Of a stretch of DNA of 47,726 nt, positions 19,112 through 27,524 are shown piece by piece. Below the pieces are notes generated by a model. It saw only the letters and a program-made list of their open reading frames with translations. It searched no databases and was not told the DNA's origin. The first letter of the stretch is position 1. The number at the start of each line of letters is the position of its first letter. The stretch covers positions 1 to 47,726 of the forward strand of contig JAQTXC010000019.1 in assembly GCA_028689015.1 (NCBI GenBank). The letters run 5' to 3'. Position numbers and translations under genes: made by a program. The DNA is from Dechloromonas sp. GTDB lineage: Bacteria; Pseudomonadota; Gammaproteobacteria; Burkholderiales; Rhodocyclaceae.

Positions 19112-19696
19112 TTAGCGAATAGCGATTTCGACACGCCGGTTGCGTGCCTCATCGACCTCATCGGCCGTCGGCACCAAGGGTTCGCGTTCACCACGACCCA
19201 CGGCTTCGAGTTTGTCGGCCGCCACGCCTTCACTGACCAGCAAGTCACGAACTCGTTCGGCACGCACTTTGGACAGGCGATCATTCGCTTCCGCCGATCC
19301 GACGCGATCGGTATGGCCGATCACCCGGGCTTCAGATGCTGCACGCTGGGCGATTTCCGACTTGATCCTGGCAAACTCAGCTTCCGAAGCGGGGGTCAGC
19401 TGATTGCTGCCGGTCATGAAATACAGCGTATAGCTGCTAGGCCGCATCGGCTGTGCGGCCAGGGTCGCGGCATAACGCTCCTGCACCTCGGCGGCATTGG
19501 ACTGATAGGGAATATTCAGACCGATACGCCGCTCGTTGGCCGCATATGGTTTGTCGAGCAATAACTCGTCGCCACCGGTACGCACCACCACCGCGCTTTG
19601 CCGACCATCGGCTGATGGCAACAAAATCACGCGCTCATTGGCACAACCGGCCAGCAGGGCCAGCAGCAAAGCACTCGCCAGTAAAGATTTATTCAT
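19112..19696 (-). CDS. OmpA-family outer-membrane lipoprotein
   Basis: A 194-residue predicted lipoprotein. The signal peptide ends in the lipobox LLAGC, so the cysteine at about residue 18 would be acylated. A unique region of about 60 residues follows, then an OmpA C-terminal peptidoglycan-binding domain with GHTDRVGSAEANDRLSKVRA and ARNRRVEI, the diaminopimelate-binding signature. The longer frame begins at 19708, but GGAGG lies just before the ATG at 19696. That ATG overlaps the end of the fecR-like gene by 8 bases, which suggests translational coupling. It probably anchors a periplasmic complex to the cell wall; the partner is inferred to be the FecR protein. Confidence 0.9.
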   Translation of the reverse strand: MNKSLLASALLLALLAGCANERVILLPSADGRQSAVVVRTGGDELLLDKPYAANERRIGLNIPYQSNAAEVQERYAATLAAQPMRPSSYTLYFMTGSNQLTPASEAEFARIKSEIAQRAASEARVIGHTDRVGSAEANDRLSKVRAERVRDLLVSEGVAADKLEAVGRGEREPLVPTADEVDEARNRRVEIAIR

Positions 19697-20147
19697 CGCT
19701 GCCTCCATCGACTTCTACGACAAATTCGGTACCACGTACCCCAAGAACCGAAGTCGGTGTATGAAAATCTACCGATTCCGGTGTCGCCTTGGCGATTTTT
19801 CCGGTGGCCACCGCCAGGGTCCCCCGGCGGATACCGACCGACATGGCGCCCACATTGGTGGTGCTGTCGTAAGCGAACTTGTCGATGACAATCAACGAGC
19901 GCGGCCCAGCCGACAACAACGTGTTGTCACGCAAAGTGACACCGACAGAGGCGTTGTCGCCCGTCCGTACACGGTCATTTTGCTGTAAGGGCACGCCCAC
20001 GATAGCCGGCATGCGCTCGCTGCCCCGTTCAATACTGACCTGACCGCGCACGGTCTTGACCATGCCGACCTGCTCGCCGGCCAGGGCATTTGCCCCGACC
20101 AGAGCCCCCAGCAGCACTGCCAGTGGTAGACGATTTAAATGGATCAT
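19689..20147 (-). CDS. Periplasmic FecR-domain protein
   Basis: A 152-residue exported protein with a Sec signal peptide (cleavage near ALA-GEQ, about residue 24). The rest is a FecR domain: VKTVRGQVSIERG, a polar L-Q-x-N-D-R-V-x-T-G-D-x-A motif, SVGVTLRDNTLLSAGP and the terminal TSVLGVRGTEFVVE. Unlike the iron-citrate regulator FecR it has no N-terminal cytoplasmic tail or membrane helix, so it is a soluble periplasmic protein and not a classical anti-sigma factor. It is followed by the OmpA lipoprotein with an 8-base overlap. A TACAAT hexamer on the minus strand (20182-20187) is a possible -10, with a weak -35. Confidence 0.9.
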   Translation of the reverse strand: MIHLNRLPLAVLLGALVGANALAGEQVGMVKTVRGQVSIERGSERMPAIVGVPLQQNDRVRTGDNASVGVTLRDNTLLSAGPRSLIVIDKFAYDSTTNVGAMSVGIRRGTLAVATGKIAKATPESVDFHTPTSVLGVRGTEFVVEVDGGSDE

Positions 20148-20225
20148 GGCTGAACCCGCCCCTCGAAAAAATTAGAGTTTCATTGTACGGAAGTGACTGA
20201 TTGAAGAACAGGTCGCGATAGAAAA

Positions 20226-22700
20226 TCAGCCACTGTCGCGCAAGGCTTGCAGCGGCGACACCTGCAACAGCCGACGGCTGGTCAGCCAGCCAGCGGCCAG
20301 CGTCACAGTGCCGACCAGGGTCGCCACCAGCAAGGGGAAGAAAGGGTCAAAAGGCGGCGCCAGTTCGAATACCCGGCGGCCGATCAATTGCCCCAAGGCC
20401 GATGAAGCGAGCGCCGCAATCAAGCCGGCCAAAGCCCCAATCGCCCCCAGTTCGACGGCAAAGGCACGGTCAATCTGCCGCCGACTGGCCCCCAAGGCGC
20501 GCAGTACAGCGATTTCATGGCGGCGCTCATCGACTGACAGCAGGAAAGCGGCATGAAAAACCACGCCGCCAATCAGCACACTAAATACGAAAACCCCCTG
20601 CACCACCGCCACCACCTGGCCGATGACCGACTGCAAGGTGGTCAGCAGGGCATCGAGGTCAATCACCGTCAGATTGGGAAACTCAGCCAGCAATTGCGCG
20701 AGGGCAGGCTGCTGTGCCGCTGGCAGGTGAAAACTGCTGATATCGCTGGCTGGCGCATCGGCCAGCACTCCGGGCGGTGTCAGCACAAAGAAATTGGCCT
20801 GCAGCGAGCCCCACTCGACCTGGCGTAAGCTGGTCACAGTCAGGGCTTGACTCACCCCGGCCACAACAAATTGAAGTTCATCGCCCAGGGCAATGCCCAG
20901 CGTTTTCGCCAGCCCTGACTCAACCGAGGCCTCATTGCCGTCGTGGGTGAACCAACGGCCGCCGACGATGCGATTGCCTTCCGGCAGGTCGGCCCGCCAG
21001 GACAGGTTGAATTCGCGCTCAACCAGGCGCTGCGCTCGTTCATCCGCCGCATAATCGGCCGCACTGACCGGTCGTCCGTTAATGGCTTGCAAACGGGCCC
21101 GCACCATTGGCGACAAGGTCGCCGCAATGCCCTGCCCGGCGAACCACTGGCGGACGCCGTCCCGCTGCGCCGGCTGGATGTTGATGATGAAGCGATTGGG
21201 CGCATCGACCGGCAAGGCCGTCTGCCAGGTGTTCAATAAATCCTGGCGGGTGACGGCCAGCAGGAGCAAAGCCGTCAGGCCAAGCGCCAGGGCCACCACC
21301 TTGACGGCGTTGGCTGCGGCATGGCGATGCAGGCTGACCAGGCCGTGACGCCAGCCAAAGCCAGCCAGACGACGGCTGCGACCGAGCAAGGCGATGCTCA
21401 GCCGGGCAATGCCCCAAAAGAGCAAGACGGCCAGCGAAAAGCCCAGCACGGCCCAAGCGCCCAGCGCCAGATCGCCCGCTGCCTGAACGATCAAACCGGC
21501 AAGCAGGATAAAGCCCAGTCCATAGGCCAGGCCGGCCAGCGGCGCAGTCGGCCCCAGTTCGCGGCGCAGAACGCGCAGGCTGGGCACACGAGCCAGTTGC
21601 AACAAGGGCGGCATGACAAAGCCAAAAAGCAACACCAGGGTCACCAGCGCAGCTTGAACCAACGGGAAAAAACCCGGCCAGGGGAAGTCGACCGCAAACA
21701 CGGCGGCAATCGCCGCCAGCAAGACAAAATGGACCGCAAAGCCGAGCAGTCCGCCGAAAACAATGGCCAAAATACCCAGCCCGGCAAACACCAGGGCGTG
21801 CAACCGCAGCAACCGGCCCTGCGTCATGCCCAGGCAACGCAGCACGGCGCAGGTGTCGAGATGGCGTTGCAGGTAGCGGCGGGCGGCCAGCGCCAAAGCC
21901 ACCGCCGAGAGAATCACGGTCAACAAGGTGGCCAGACCCAAAAAGCGCTCGGCCCGCTGCAGCGCCGAGCGCACTTCCGGCCGGGCATTGTCGATATCCT
22001 CGAGTTGCTCGCCGCGCCCCAGTCGCGCGGTGGCCCAATCACGATAGCGGGCCACGGTCGCGTCATCGCCGGCCAGCAGCAGACGGTAACGGGCGCGCGC
22101 CCCCGGCTGCAGCAAGGCGCTGGCCGGCAGATCGGCCAAGGCCATCATCAGGCGCGGCGCCACCGCCAGCAGGTTGAGGCTGCGATCCGGCTCCTGGCGC
22201 AGGATGGCGGCCAAGGGCCAGCGCTGGCTGCCGACAGTGAGAGCCTGCCCCGGCACTATCGCCAGGGCGTCGACCAATCGGGGTTCGGCCCACACCTCGC
22301 CGGCCTGTGGTCCCTGCCGACGCGCCTGCACGCCCCCCGCCGCATCGGCGATGCCCAGTTGCCCACGCAGCGGATAGTCGGTGCCCACCGCCTTGATCTC
22401 GACCAGTTGCAAACGGCCTTGATAGCTCACCATACTGGGAAAGCTCACCGTCAACGCCTGTTGCAAGCCCCACGCCCGGGCTTGCTGTGAAAACGCATCG
22501 GCCAGCGGATGATCGGCGACCAAGACCAGGTCGCCACCGAGTAATTGCCGCGCATCCACCGATAGCCCGCGATTGACGCGGTCGACGACAAAACCAACCG
22601 CCGACACCGCCGCCGCCGCGATCAGCAACGCCGCCAGCAGCAAACGTAATTCGCCGGCGCGCAACTCGCGCCGCAACATCCGCCAGGCCATCGCCCCCAT
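20226..22700 (-). CDS. FtsX-like ABC transporter permease (YbbP type)
   Basis: An 824-residue inner-membrane permease with the double FtsX architecture. A first hydrophobic helix (about 20-40) is followed by a large periplasmic domain, three helices, a central membrane block, a second periplasmic domain, and a final FtsX domain with three helices (FVFSVLIGGVVFHAAFLLSVDERRHEIAVLRALGASR is its start). YbbP-type proteins work with the ATPase YbbA in export or lipoprotein-type extraction. No ATPase gene is in the window. The frame extends to 22757 but would overlap radA; ATG at 22700 leaves 19 bases after the radA stop and is taken as the start, with ATG 22691 as alternative. It is the last gene of the lysR-alr-radA unit. 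Confidence 0.9.
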   Translation of the reverse strand: MGAMAWRMLRRELRAGELRLLLAALLIAAAAVSAVGFVVDRVNRGLSVDARQLLGGDLVLVADHPLADAFSQQARAWGLQQALTVSFPSMVSYQGRLQLVEIKAVGTDYPLRGQLGIADAAGGVQARRQGPQAGEVWAEPRLVDALAIVPGQALTVGSQRWPLAAILRQEPDRSLNLLAVAPRLMMALADLPASALLQPGARARYRLLLAGDDATVARYRDWATARLGRGEQLEDIDNARPEVRSALQRAERFLGLATLLTVILSAVALALAARRYLQRHLDTCAVLRCLGMTQGRLLRLHALVFAGLGILAIVFGGLLGFAVHFVLLAAIAAVFAVDFPWPGFFPLVQAALVTLVLLFGFVMPPLLQLARVPSLRVLRRELGPTAPLAGLAYGLGFILLAGLIVQAAGDLALGAWAVLGFSLAVLLFWGIARLSIALLGRSRRLAGFGWRHGLVSLHRHAAANAVKVVALALGLTALLLLAVTRQDLLNTWQTALPVDAPNRFIINIQPAQRDGVRQWFAGQGIAATLSPMVRARLQAINGRPVSAADYAADERAQRLVEREFNLSWRADLPEGNRIVGGRWFTHDGNEASVESGLAKTLGIALGDELQFVVAGVSQALTVTSLRQVEWGSLQANFFVLTPPGVLADAPASDISSFHLPAAQQPALAQLLAEFPNLTVIDLDALLTTLQSVIGQVVAVVQGVFVFSVLIGGVVFHAAFLLSVDERRHEIAVLRALGASRRQIDRAFAVELGAIGALAGLIAALASSALGQLIGRRVFELAPPFDPFFPLLVATLVGTVTLAAGWLTSRRLLQVSPLQALRDSG

Positions 22701-22719
22701 CAAGCGCCTGCCTTGCCGC

Positions 22720-24084
22720 TCACGACCACTCTCGCAAGCGCGATACGGCTTCCTCAACGCGCCGCACCGCCATCACCTCCATGCCAGGAATCGGCTGTTT
22801 CGGCGCATTCGCTTCGGGAATCAAGGCCCGGGTGAAACCAAGCTTGGCCGCTTCCTTCAAACGCTCCTGGCCGCGCGGTGCCGGGCGAATCTCACCGGCC
22901 AGACCAACTTCACCAAACACTATAAGTTTTGACGGTAATGGTTTGTTTTTTAATGAAGAAGAAATCGAAAGTATCACCGGCAAATCCGCTGCCGGCTCAC
23001 TGATCCGCACCCCACCAACGGCATTGACGAAGACATCCTGATCGAAACAAACCAAGCCGGCATGGCGATGCAGCACCGCCAGCAACATGGCCAGCCGCTG
23101 GGCATCAAGTCCCACCGTCAGGCGACGCGGATTGCCATGTGCGGTATCGACCAGCGCCTGTACTTCGACCAGCAAGGGGCGTGTTCCTTCCTGCGTCACC
23201 ATGACACAGGACCCCGCCACCTCCTGCCCATGCTGTGACAAAAAGAGGGCTGACGGGTTATTGACCCCTTTCAAACCTCGATCGGTCATCGCGAACACGC
23301 CCAGTTCATTCACCGCGCCAAAGCGATTTTTGACCGCCCGCACCAGCCGAAAACTGGAGTGTGTATCGCCCTCGAAATAAAGCACGGTATCGACGATGTG
23401 TTCGAGGACACGCGGCCCGGCCAAGGCCCCTTCCTTGGTCACATGCCCAACCAGGATGACGGTAATGCCCAGTTGCTTGGCCAGCCGGGTCAGCTGGGCT
23501 GAACATTCGCGCACCTGAGCGACCGAACCCGGCGCACTCGACAATTGGTCGGACCACAAGGTCTGGATCGAGTCGATGACCGCCACCAGTGGTCGTTCGG
23601 CTTGCAAGGTGGCCAGGATGCGCTCGAGATTGATTTCGGCCATCAGGCGCAAGGACTGAGTGTCCAGACTGAGGCGGCGAGCGCGCAAGGCCACCTGCTC
23701 ACCCGATTCTTCACCGCTGATGTAAAGCACCGAACAACTGCCCGATAACTGGGCCAAGGCCTGTAACAGCAAGGTGCTCTTGCCGATACCGGGATCACCG
23801 CCGATCAGGACCACGCCACCCGGCACCAGGCCGCCGCCCAGCGCCCGATCGAATTCAGCAATACCCGTCGGGATGCGCGCTGTCTCGCGGGCTTCAATCT
23901 CGGCCAGAATTTGCGGCCGGGCGGTTGGGGCCAGCGACTCAAAACGATGGCCGCTGGCTGCCGGACGGTCGGCAACCACTTCAACCAAGGTATTCCACTC
24001 CGCACAACCCGGGCACTGCCCCTGCCATTTGGGGCTCATCGCACCGCACAGATTGCAGCTATAAACCGTTTTTGCCTTGGCCAT
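22720..24084 (-). CDS. radA: DNA repair protein RadA
   Basis: RadA is a RecA-related hexameric DNA motor that drives branch migration in recombination and repair. The 454-residue protein starts MAKAKTVYSCNLCG with a four-cysteine zinc finger (CNLC and CPGC), has the Walker A motif GGDPGIGKST, the RadA-specific KNRFG motif and a C-terminal Lon-like domain. Length fits E. coli RadA (460). The open frame extends to 24210, but the ATG at 24084 is where the zinc finger begins and lies 5 bases after the alr stop. It belongs to the minus-strand operon with alr. Confidence 0.97.
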   Translation of the reverse strand: MAKAKTVYSCNLCGAMSPKWQGQCPGCAEWNTLVEVVADRPAASGHRFESLAPTARPQILAEIEARETARIPTGIAEFDRALGGGLVPGGVVLIGGDPGIGKSTLLLQALAQLSGSCSVLYISGEESGEQVALRARRLSLDTQSLRLMAEINLERILATLQAERPLVAVIDSIQTLWSDQLSSAPGSVAQVRECSAQLTRLAKQLGITVILVGHVTKEGALAGPRVLEHIVDTVLYFEGDTHSSFRLVRAVKNRFGAVNELGVFAMTDRGLKGVNNPSALFLSQHGQEVAGSCVMVTQEGTRPLLVEVQALVDTAHGNPRRLTVGLDAQRLAMLLAVLHRHAGLVCFDQDVFVNAVGGVRISEPAADLPVILSISSSLKNKPLPSKLIVFGEVGLAGEIRPAPRGQERLKEAAKLGFTRALIPEANAPKQPIPGMEVMAVRRVEEAVSRLREWS

Positions 24085-24089
24085 ACCGC

Positions 24090-25181
24090 TTAACGGACCT
24101 CGCTCACCGGCACGCGTGAGGCCAGGGCGCAGAACAATTCGTAGGCAATGGTCCCCGCCGCTTCGGCGACCGCCTCGACCGCTACCGTGCCACCCTCGCC
24201 CTGCCCCCACAAGGTAACCGGCGAACCAACGCCGGCCTCCGGCAGATCGGTCAGCTCACATGCCAGCATGTCCATCGATACCCGACCCAGCGTCACCGTC
24301 ACCCGGCCACCCACCGCGATCGGCGTACCGGTGGGCGCATGGCGTGGATAACCATCGGCGTAACCACAGGCGACAATACCGATCCGCATCCGGCGCTGGG
24401 CAACGAAGGTGCCGCCATAACCGACGCGATCACCCGGCAGCAACTCCTGGACGGCAATGACCCTGCTCTCCAGTGTCATCACCGGCAGCAGGCCGAAATC
24501 ACTGGCTGGCTGGCCGACAAACGGGCTGGCACCGTAGAGCATGATGCCGGGCCGCACCCAGTCGCCATGCGCTTTCGGGTGCCGCAGGATGGTGGCCGAA
24601 TTGCCCAGGCAGGTCGGACCGTGCCAGTCGCCAGCCAGGCTCAAAAATCGTTCGTACTGGGCGTCGACCCCGGCAGAGCCATCGGCATCGGCAAAATGGG
24701 TCATCAAGGTCAGGTTGACCGCGGGAATCTGCTTCAACTTTTCCCAGGCCGCCGGCAGCGTGGCGGCGGTGAAGCCCAGGCGGTTCATGCCGGTATTGAG
24801 CTTGAGGCAGATACTGAGCGGCCGGTCGGCACGCGCCTGGGCGGCCAGCATGCCCATCTGATCGAGGTTGTGAACCACGCTGTGCAGCCCATGTTCGACC
24901 ACCCAGCGCGCATCCTGGTCAGAGAAAACACCTTCCAGCAACAAGATGGGCTGGCGCACGCCGGCCGCCCGCAAGGCCACGGCGTTTTCGCATTCAAGCA
25001 GTGCAAAACCATCGGCCTCGCCGCGTAGCGCCTCGACCGCACGGCTTTGACCATGGCCGTAGGCATCGGCCTTGATCACCGCCCACACCCAGGCATCGGC
25101 AGCGTGTTGTTTGGCAATCCGGTAATTGTGCAGGATGGCGGCCGGCCGGATGCGGGCGCCAATCGGACGGGAGGTCTTCAT
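24090..25181 (-). CDS. alr: Alanine racemase
   Basis: A PLP-dependent alanine racemase of 363 residues that makes D-alanine for peptidoglycan. The PLP lysine is K37 in VIKADAYGHG, and the C-terminal catalytic tyrosine lies in the GYGGTF segment. Other family landmarks are LKLNTGMNRLGF and the VSMDM motif. The start ATG overlaps the lysR stop by 4 bases (ATGA), and radA begins 5 bases after its stop. alr and radA are neighbours in several beta- and gammaproteobacteria. Confidence 0.96.
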   Translation of the reverse strand: MKTSRPIGARIRPAAILHNYRIAKQHAADAWVWAVIKADAYGHGQSRAVEALRGEADGFALLECENAVALRAAGVRQPILLLEGVFSDQDARWVVEHGLHSVVHNLDQMGMLAAQARADRPLSICLKLNTGMNRLGFTAATLPAAWEKLKQIPAVNLTLMTHFADADGSAGVDAQYERFLSLAGDWHGPTCLGNSATILRHPKAHGDWVRPGIMLYGASPFVGQPASDFGLLPVMTLESRVIAVQELLPGDRVGYGGTFVAQRRMRIGIVACGYADGYPRHAPTGTPIAVGGRVTVTLGRVSMDMLACELTDLPEAGVGSPVTLWGQGEGGTVAVEAVAEAAGTIAYELFCALASRVPVSEVR

Positions 25182-26083
25182 GCGTTCAGTTCTTTCAGTT
25201 TGCGATGGGCAAAATCCATGAAGGTGGTGACCAGACGGGACTGGAAACGCTCCTTGGGATGCACCAGATAGAGGTTGCGCTTGAGCGGCGGGTTCAATGA
25301 AAAAGCACAGAGTTCACCAAGCCGACATTCTTTCTCGACCACAGCACGCGACACAATGGCAAAACCCAGCCCGGTGGCGACCACGCCCTTCAGCGCCTCC
25401 GGGCTACCCAGCTCCATCTGCGTCTTGAGCTGGCTGCTGGCGACACCTTGCGCCTCAAAATAAGCGTCAGTCATTTCTCGCGTTCCCGACCCCGGTTCAC
25501 GCGAGATAAATTCGTAATCGACCAGGTCGACCGCACACAAGGGCCCGCCCGCCTCGGCCAGCGGGTAATCCGGCGCACAGATAACGACCAGTTCGTCTTC
25601 ACAACACACCTGACTATCGAGCGCTCCATTCTTGGCCAGAGCCTCAATCAGCCCGACATCGAGGCTACGCTCGGATACCCGGCCTTCAATCACCTCGGAA
25701 TTGGCGACGATCAGACGCGCCCGGACCTGCGGGTACAAGGCATTGAATTCGCCGAGTACCCGCGGCAGCATGAATTCGGCAATGGTCGTGCTCGCCCCGA
25801 CCAGCAAGGGGCCACGCATGTCACCCGTCAATTCGCCCAGACGAATTTCCATTTCATCGCTCAGATCAAGAATGCGTGCCGCATATTCGAGGACGATTTC
25901 ACCGGCCGGCGTCAACGAAATGCCGGCATGGCGACGCTCGAACAAGCGGGTGGCGTATTGCTCCTCCAACTGGCGAATCTGAAAAGTCACCGCCGGCTGG
26001 GTCATGAACAGCGCATCGGCCGCCCGGGTAAAGCTCAAATGTTTGGCTACGGCATGAAAAACCTGCAAGCGCCGATCGGCCAT
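25178..26083 (-). CDS. LysR-type transcriptional regulator
   Basis: A 301-residue LysR-family regulator: N-terminal helix-turn-helix (HLSFTRAADALFMTQPAVTFQIRQLEEQY) and a C-terminal substrate-binding-like effector domain. Its N-terminal form and REPGSGTRE motif resemble the CysL/YeiE/CbbR subgroup; the effector cannot be named. An AGGGAGA ribosome site is 9 bases before the ATG. It is divergent from lplT, the usual arrangement for a LysR target, and it overlaps alr by 4 bases, so it may also control the envelope operon that it heads. Autoregulation from the 140-base divergent region is inferred. Confidence 0.95.
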   Translation of the reverse strand: MADRRLQVFHAVAKHLSFTRAADALFMTQPAVTFQIRQLEEQYATRLFERRHAGISLTPAGEIVLEYAARILDLSDEMEIRLGELTGDMRGPLLVGASTTIAEFMLPRVLGEFNALYPQVRARLIVANSEVIEGRVSERSLDVGLIEALAKNGALDSQVCCEDELVVICAPDYPLAEAGGPLCAVDLVDYEFISREPGSGTREMTDAYFEAQGVASSQLKTQMELGSPEALKGVVATGLGFAIVSRAVVEKECRLGELCAFSLNPPLKRNLYLVHPKERFQSRLVTTFMDFAHRKLKELNA

Positions 26084-26223
26084 CTCATTTTCTCCCTGAA
26101 TTCAGTGCGCGGTATTCAATCACATTTTGCCGACGCGAACGGCCTGTGCATGGGAAATATTCACCCCGCCAAAAAGCGTGGTATAAACCTCGCCCAAAGT
26201 CATATACAAGAGACAAAATCCCC

Positions 26224-27489
26224 GTGCCGTTCGGCTTCTACATCATCATGGCCGCGCAATTTTTTTCCGCGCTGGCCGACAACGCCCTACTTATCGCCGC
26301 CATCGCTGCTCTGCGCGAGATGCAGGCACCGGCGGAATATGAGCCGCTGCTCAAGACCTTTTTCACCATATCCTATGTTGCCCTGGCCGCCTTCGTCGGC
26401 GCCTTTGCCGACTCGATGCCCAAGGGGCGGGTGATGTTGATCAGCAATACGATCAAGATTGCCGGCTGTAGCATGATGTTCATCGGTGTCCATCCGCTCA
26501 TCGCCTATGCCGTCGTCGGTCTCGGCGCCGCCGCCTACTCGCCGGCCAAGTACGGCATCCTCACCGAATACCTGCCACATCGGCTGCTGGTCGTCGCCAA
26601 TGGCTGGATCGAGGGCCTGACCGTCGGCGCCATCATTCTCGGCGTTGTCATCGGTGGCCTGCTGATCCAGCCCACCACCGCCTACTATTTGCTCAGTTTC
26701 GATTTTCCGTTGATCGATACCGGCGTCGACACCACCGGTGAAATGGCCATTGCCTTCGTCGCCTTTTTCTATCTGCTAGCCGCCTTCTTCAACCTCTACG
26801 TGCCGGATACCGGGGTCGACCACAAGGTTTTGAAGAAAAATCCGGTTTACCTGATCCACGAATTCAAACATTGCCTGACCCTGCTCTGGCGCGACCGACT
26901 GGGCCAGATCTCGCTGGCCGTCACCACCCTGTTCTGGGGGGCGGGTGCCACCCTGCAATTCATCGTCATCAAATGGTCAGAAGATGCCTTAGGGCTCGGC
27001 TTGTCCAAATCCTCCATGCTGCAGGGCGTCGTCGCCATCGGGGTGGCCATCGGTGCGATTGTCGCTGCCCGCTACATCACCTTGCGCAAAGCGGTGCGGG
27101 TCATTCCGCTGGGTATCGCCATGGGAATCATCGTCTTGGTGATGAATTTTGTCACCGAACTGTGGCTGGCCATCCCCTTGCTTATCCTGGTTGGCGGTCT
27201 GTCCGGCTTCTTCGTTGTCCCGATGAATGCGCTGCTACAACACCGTGGGCACATCCTGATGGGGGCAGGCCACTCGATTGCGGTCCAGAACTTCAACGAG
27301 AACCTGTCGATCCTGATCATGACCGGGCTCTATTACCTGATGGTCAAGATGGATTTGTCGATTTATTGGGTGTTGACCCTGTTCGGCACCTCGGTCAGCG
27401 GCCTGATGTACCTGATTCGCCAACGCCACCTGGCCAACCAGGCCGACCGCGACGATGTTCGCCACCTCGACGACACGCCGGGCCACTGA
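26224..27489 (+). CDS. lplT: Lysophospholipid transporter LplT
   Basis: A major-facilitator-superfamily flippase that moves lysophospholipids, mainly 2-acylglycerophosphoethanolamine, into the inner leaflet for reacylation. The 421-residue protein has about 12 hydrophobic helices and the family blocks AAQFFSALADNALL, VGAFADSMPKGRVM and VGLGAAAYSPAKYGIL. The frame can be read from ATG 26146, but the extra 26 residues are hydrophilic and not in the family; a GTG at 26224 is chosen, and a weak AGAGA lies upstream. No acyltransferase domain or aas gene is fused or adjacent, unlike in Enterobacteria. It is divergent from the LysR gene. Confidence 0.92.
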   Translation: MPFGFYIIMAAQFFSALADNALLIAAIAALREMQAPAEYEPLLKTFFTISYVALAAFVGAFADSMPKGRVMLISNTIKIAGCSMMFIGVHPLIAYAVVGLGAAAYSPAKYGILTEYLPHRLLVVANGWIEGLTVGAIILGVVIGGLLIQPTTAYYLLSFDFPLIDTGVDTTGEMAIAFVAFFYLLAAFFNLYVPDTGVDHKVLKKNPVYLIHEFKHCLTLLWRDRLGQISLAVTTLFWGAGATLQFIVIKWSEDALGLGLSKSSMLQGVVAIGVAIGAIVAARYITLRKAVRVIPLGIAMGIIVLVMNFVTELWLAIPLLILVGGLSGFFVVPMNALLQHRGHILMGAGHSIAVQNFNENLSILIMTGLYYLMVKMDLSIYWVLTLFGTSVSGLMYLIRQRHLANQADRDDVRHLDDTPGH

Positions 27490-27524
27490 ATTGGCCGCGG
27501 CCTAGCCAGCACCACTCAGCTGAC

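Noticed and set aside
21321-22490. A 389-codon plus-strand frame rich in Gln, Arg and Gly
   Set aside because: It is the complement of Leu/Ala-rich membrane codons of the FtsX-type permease, so it is a compositional shadow.
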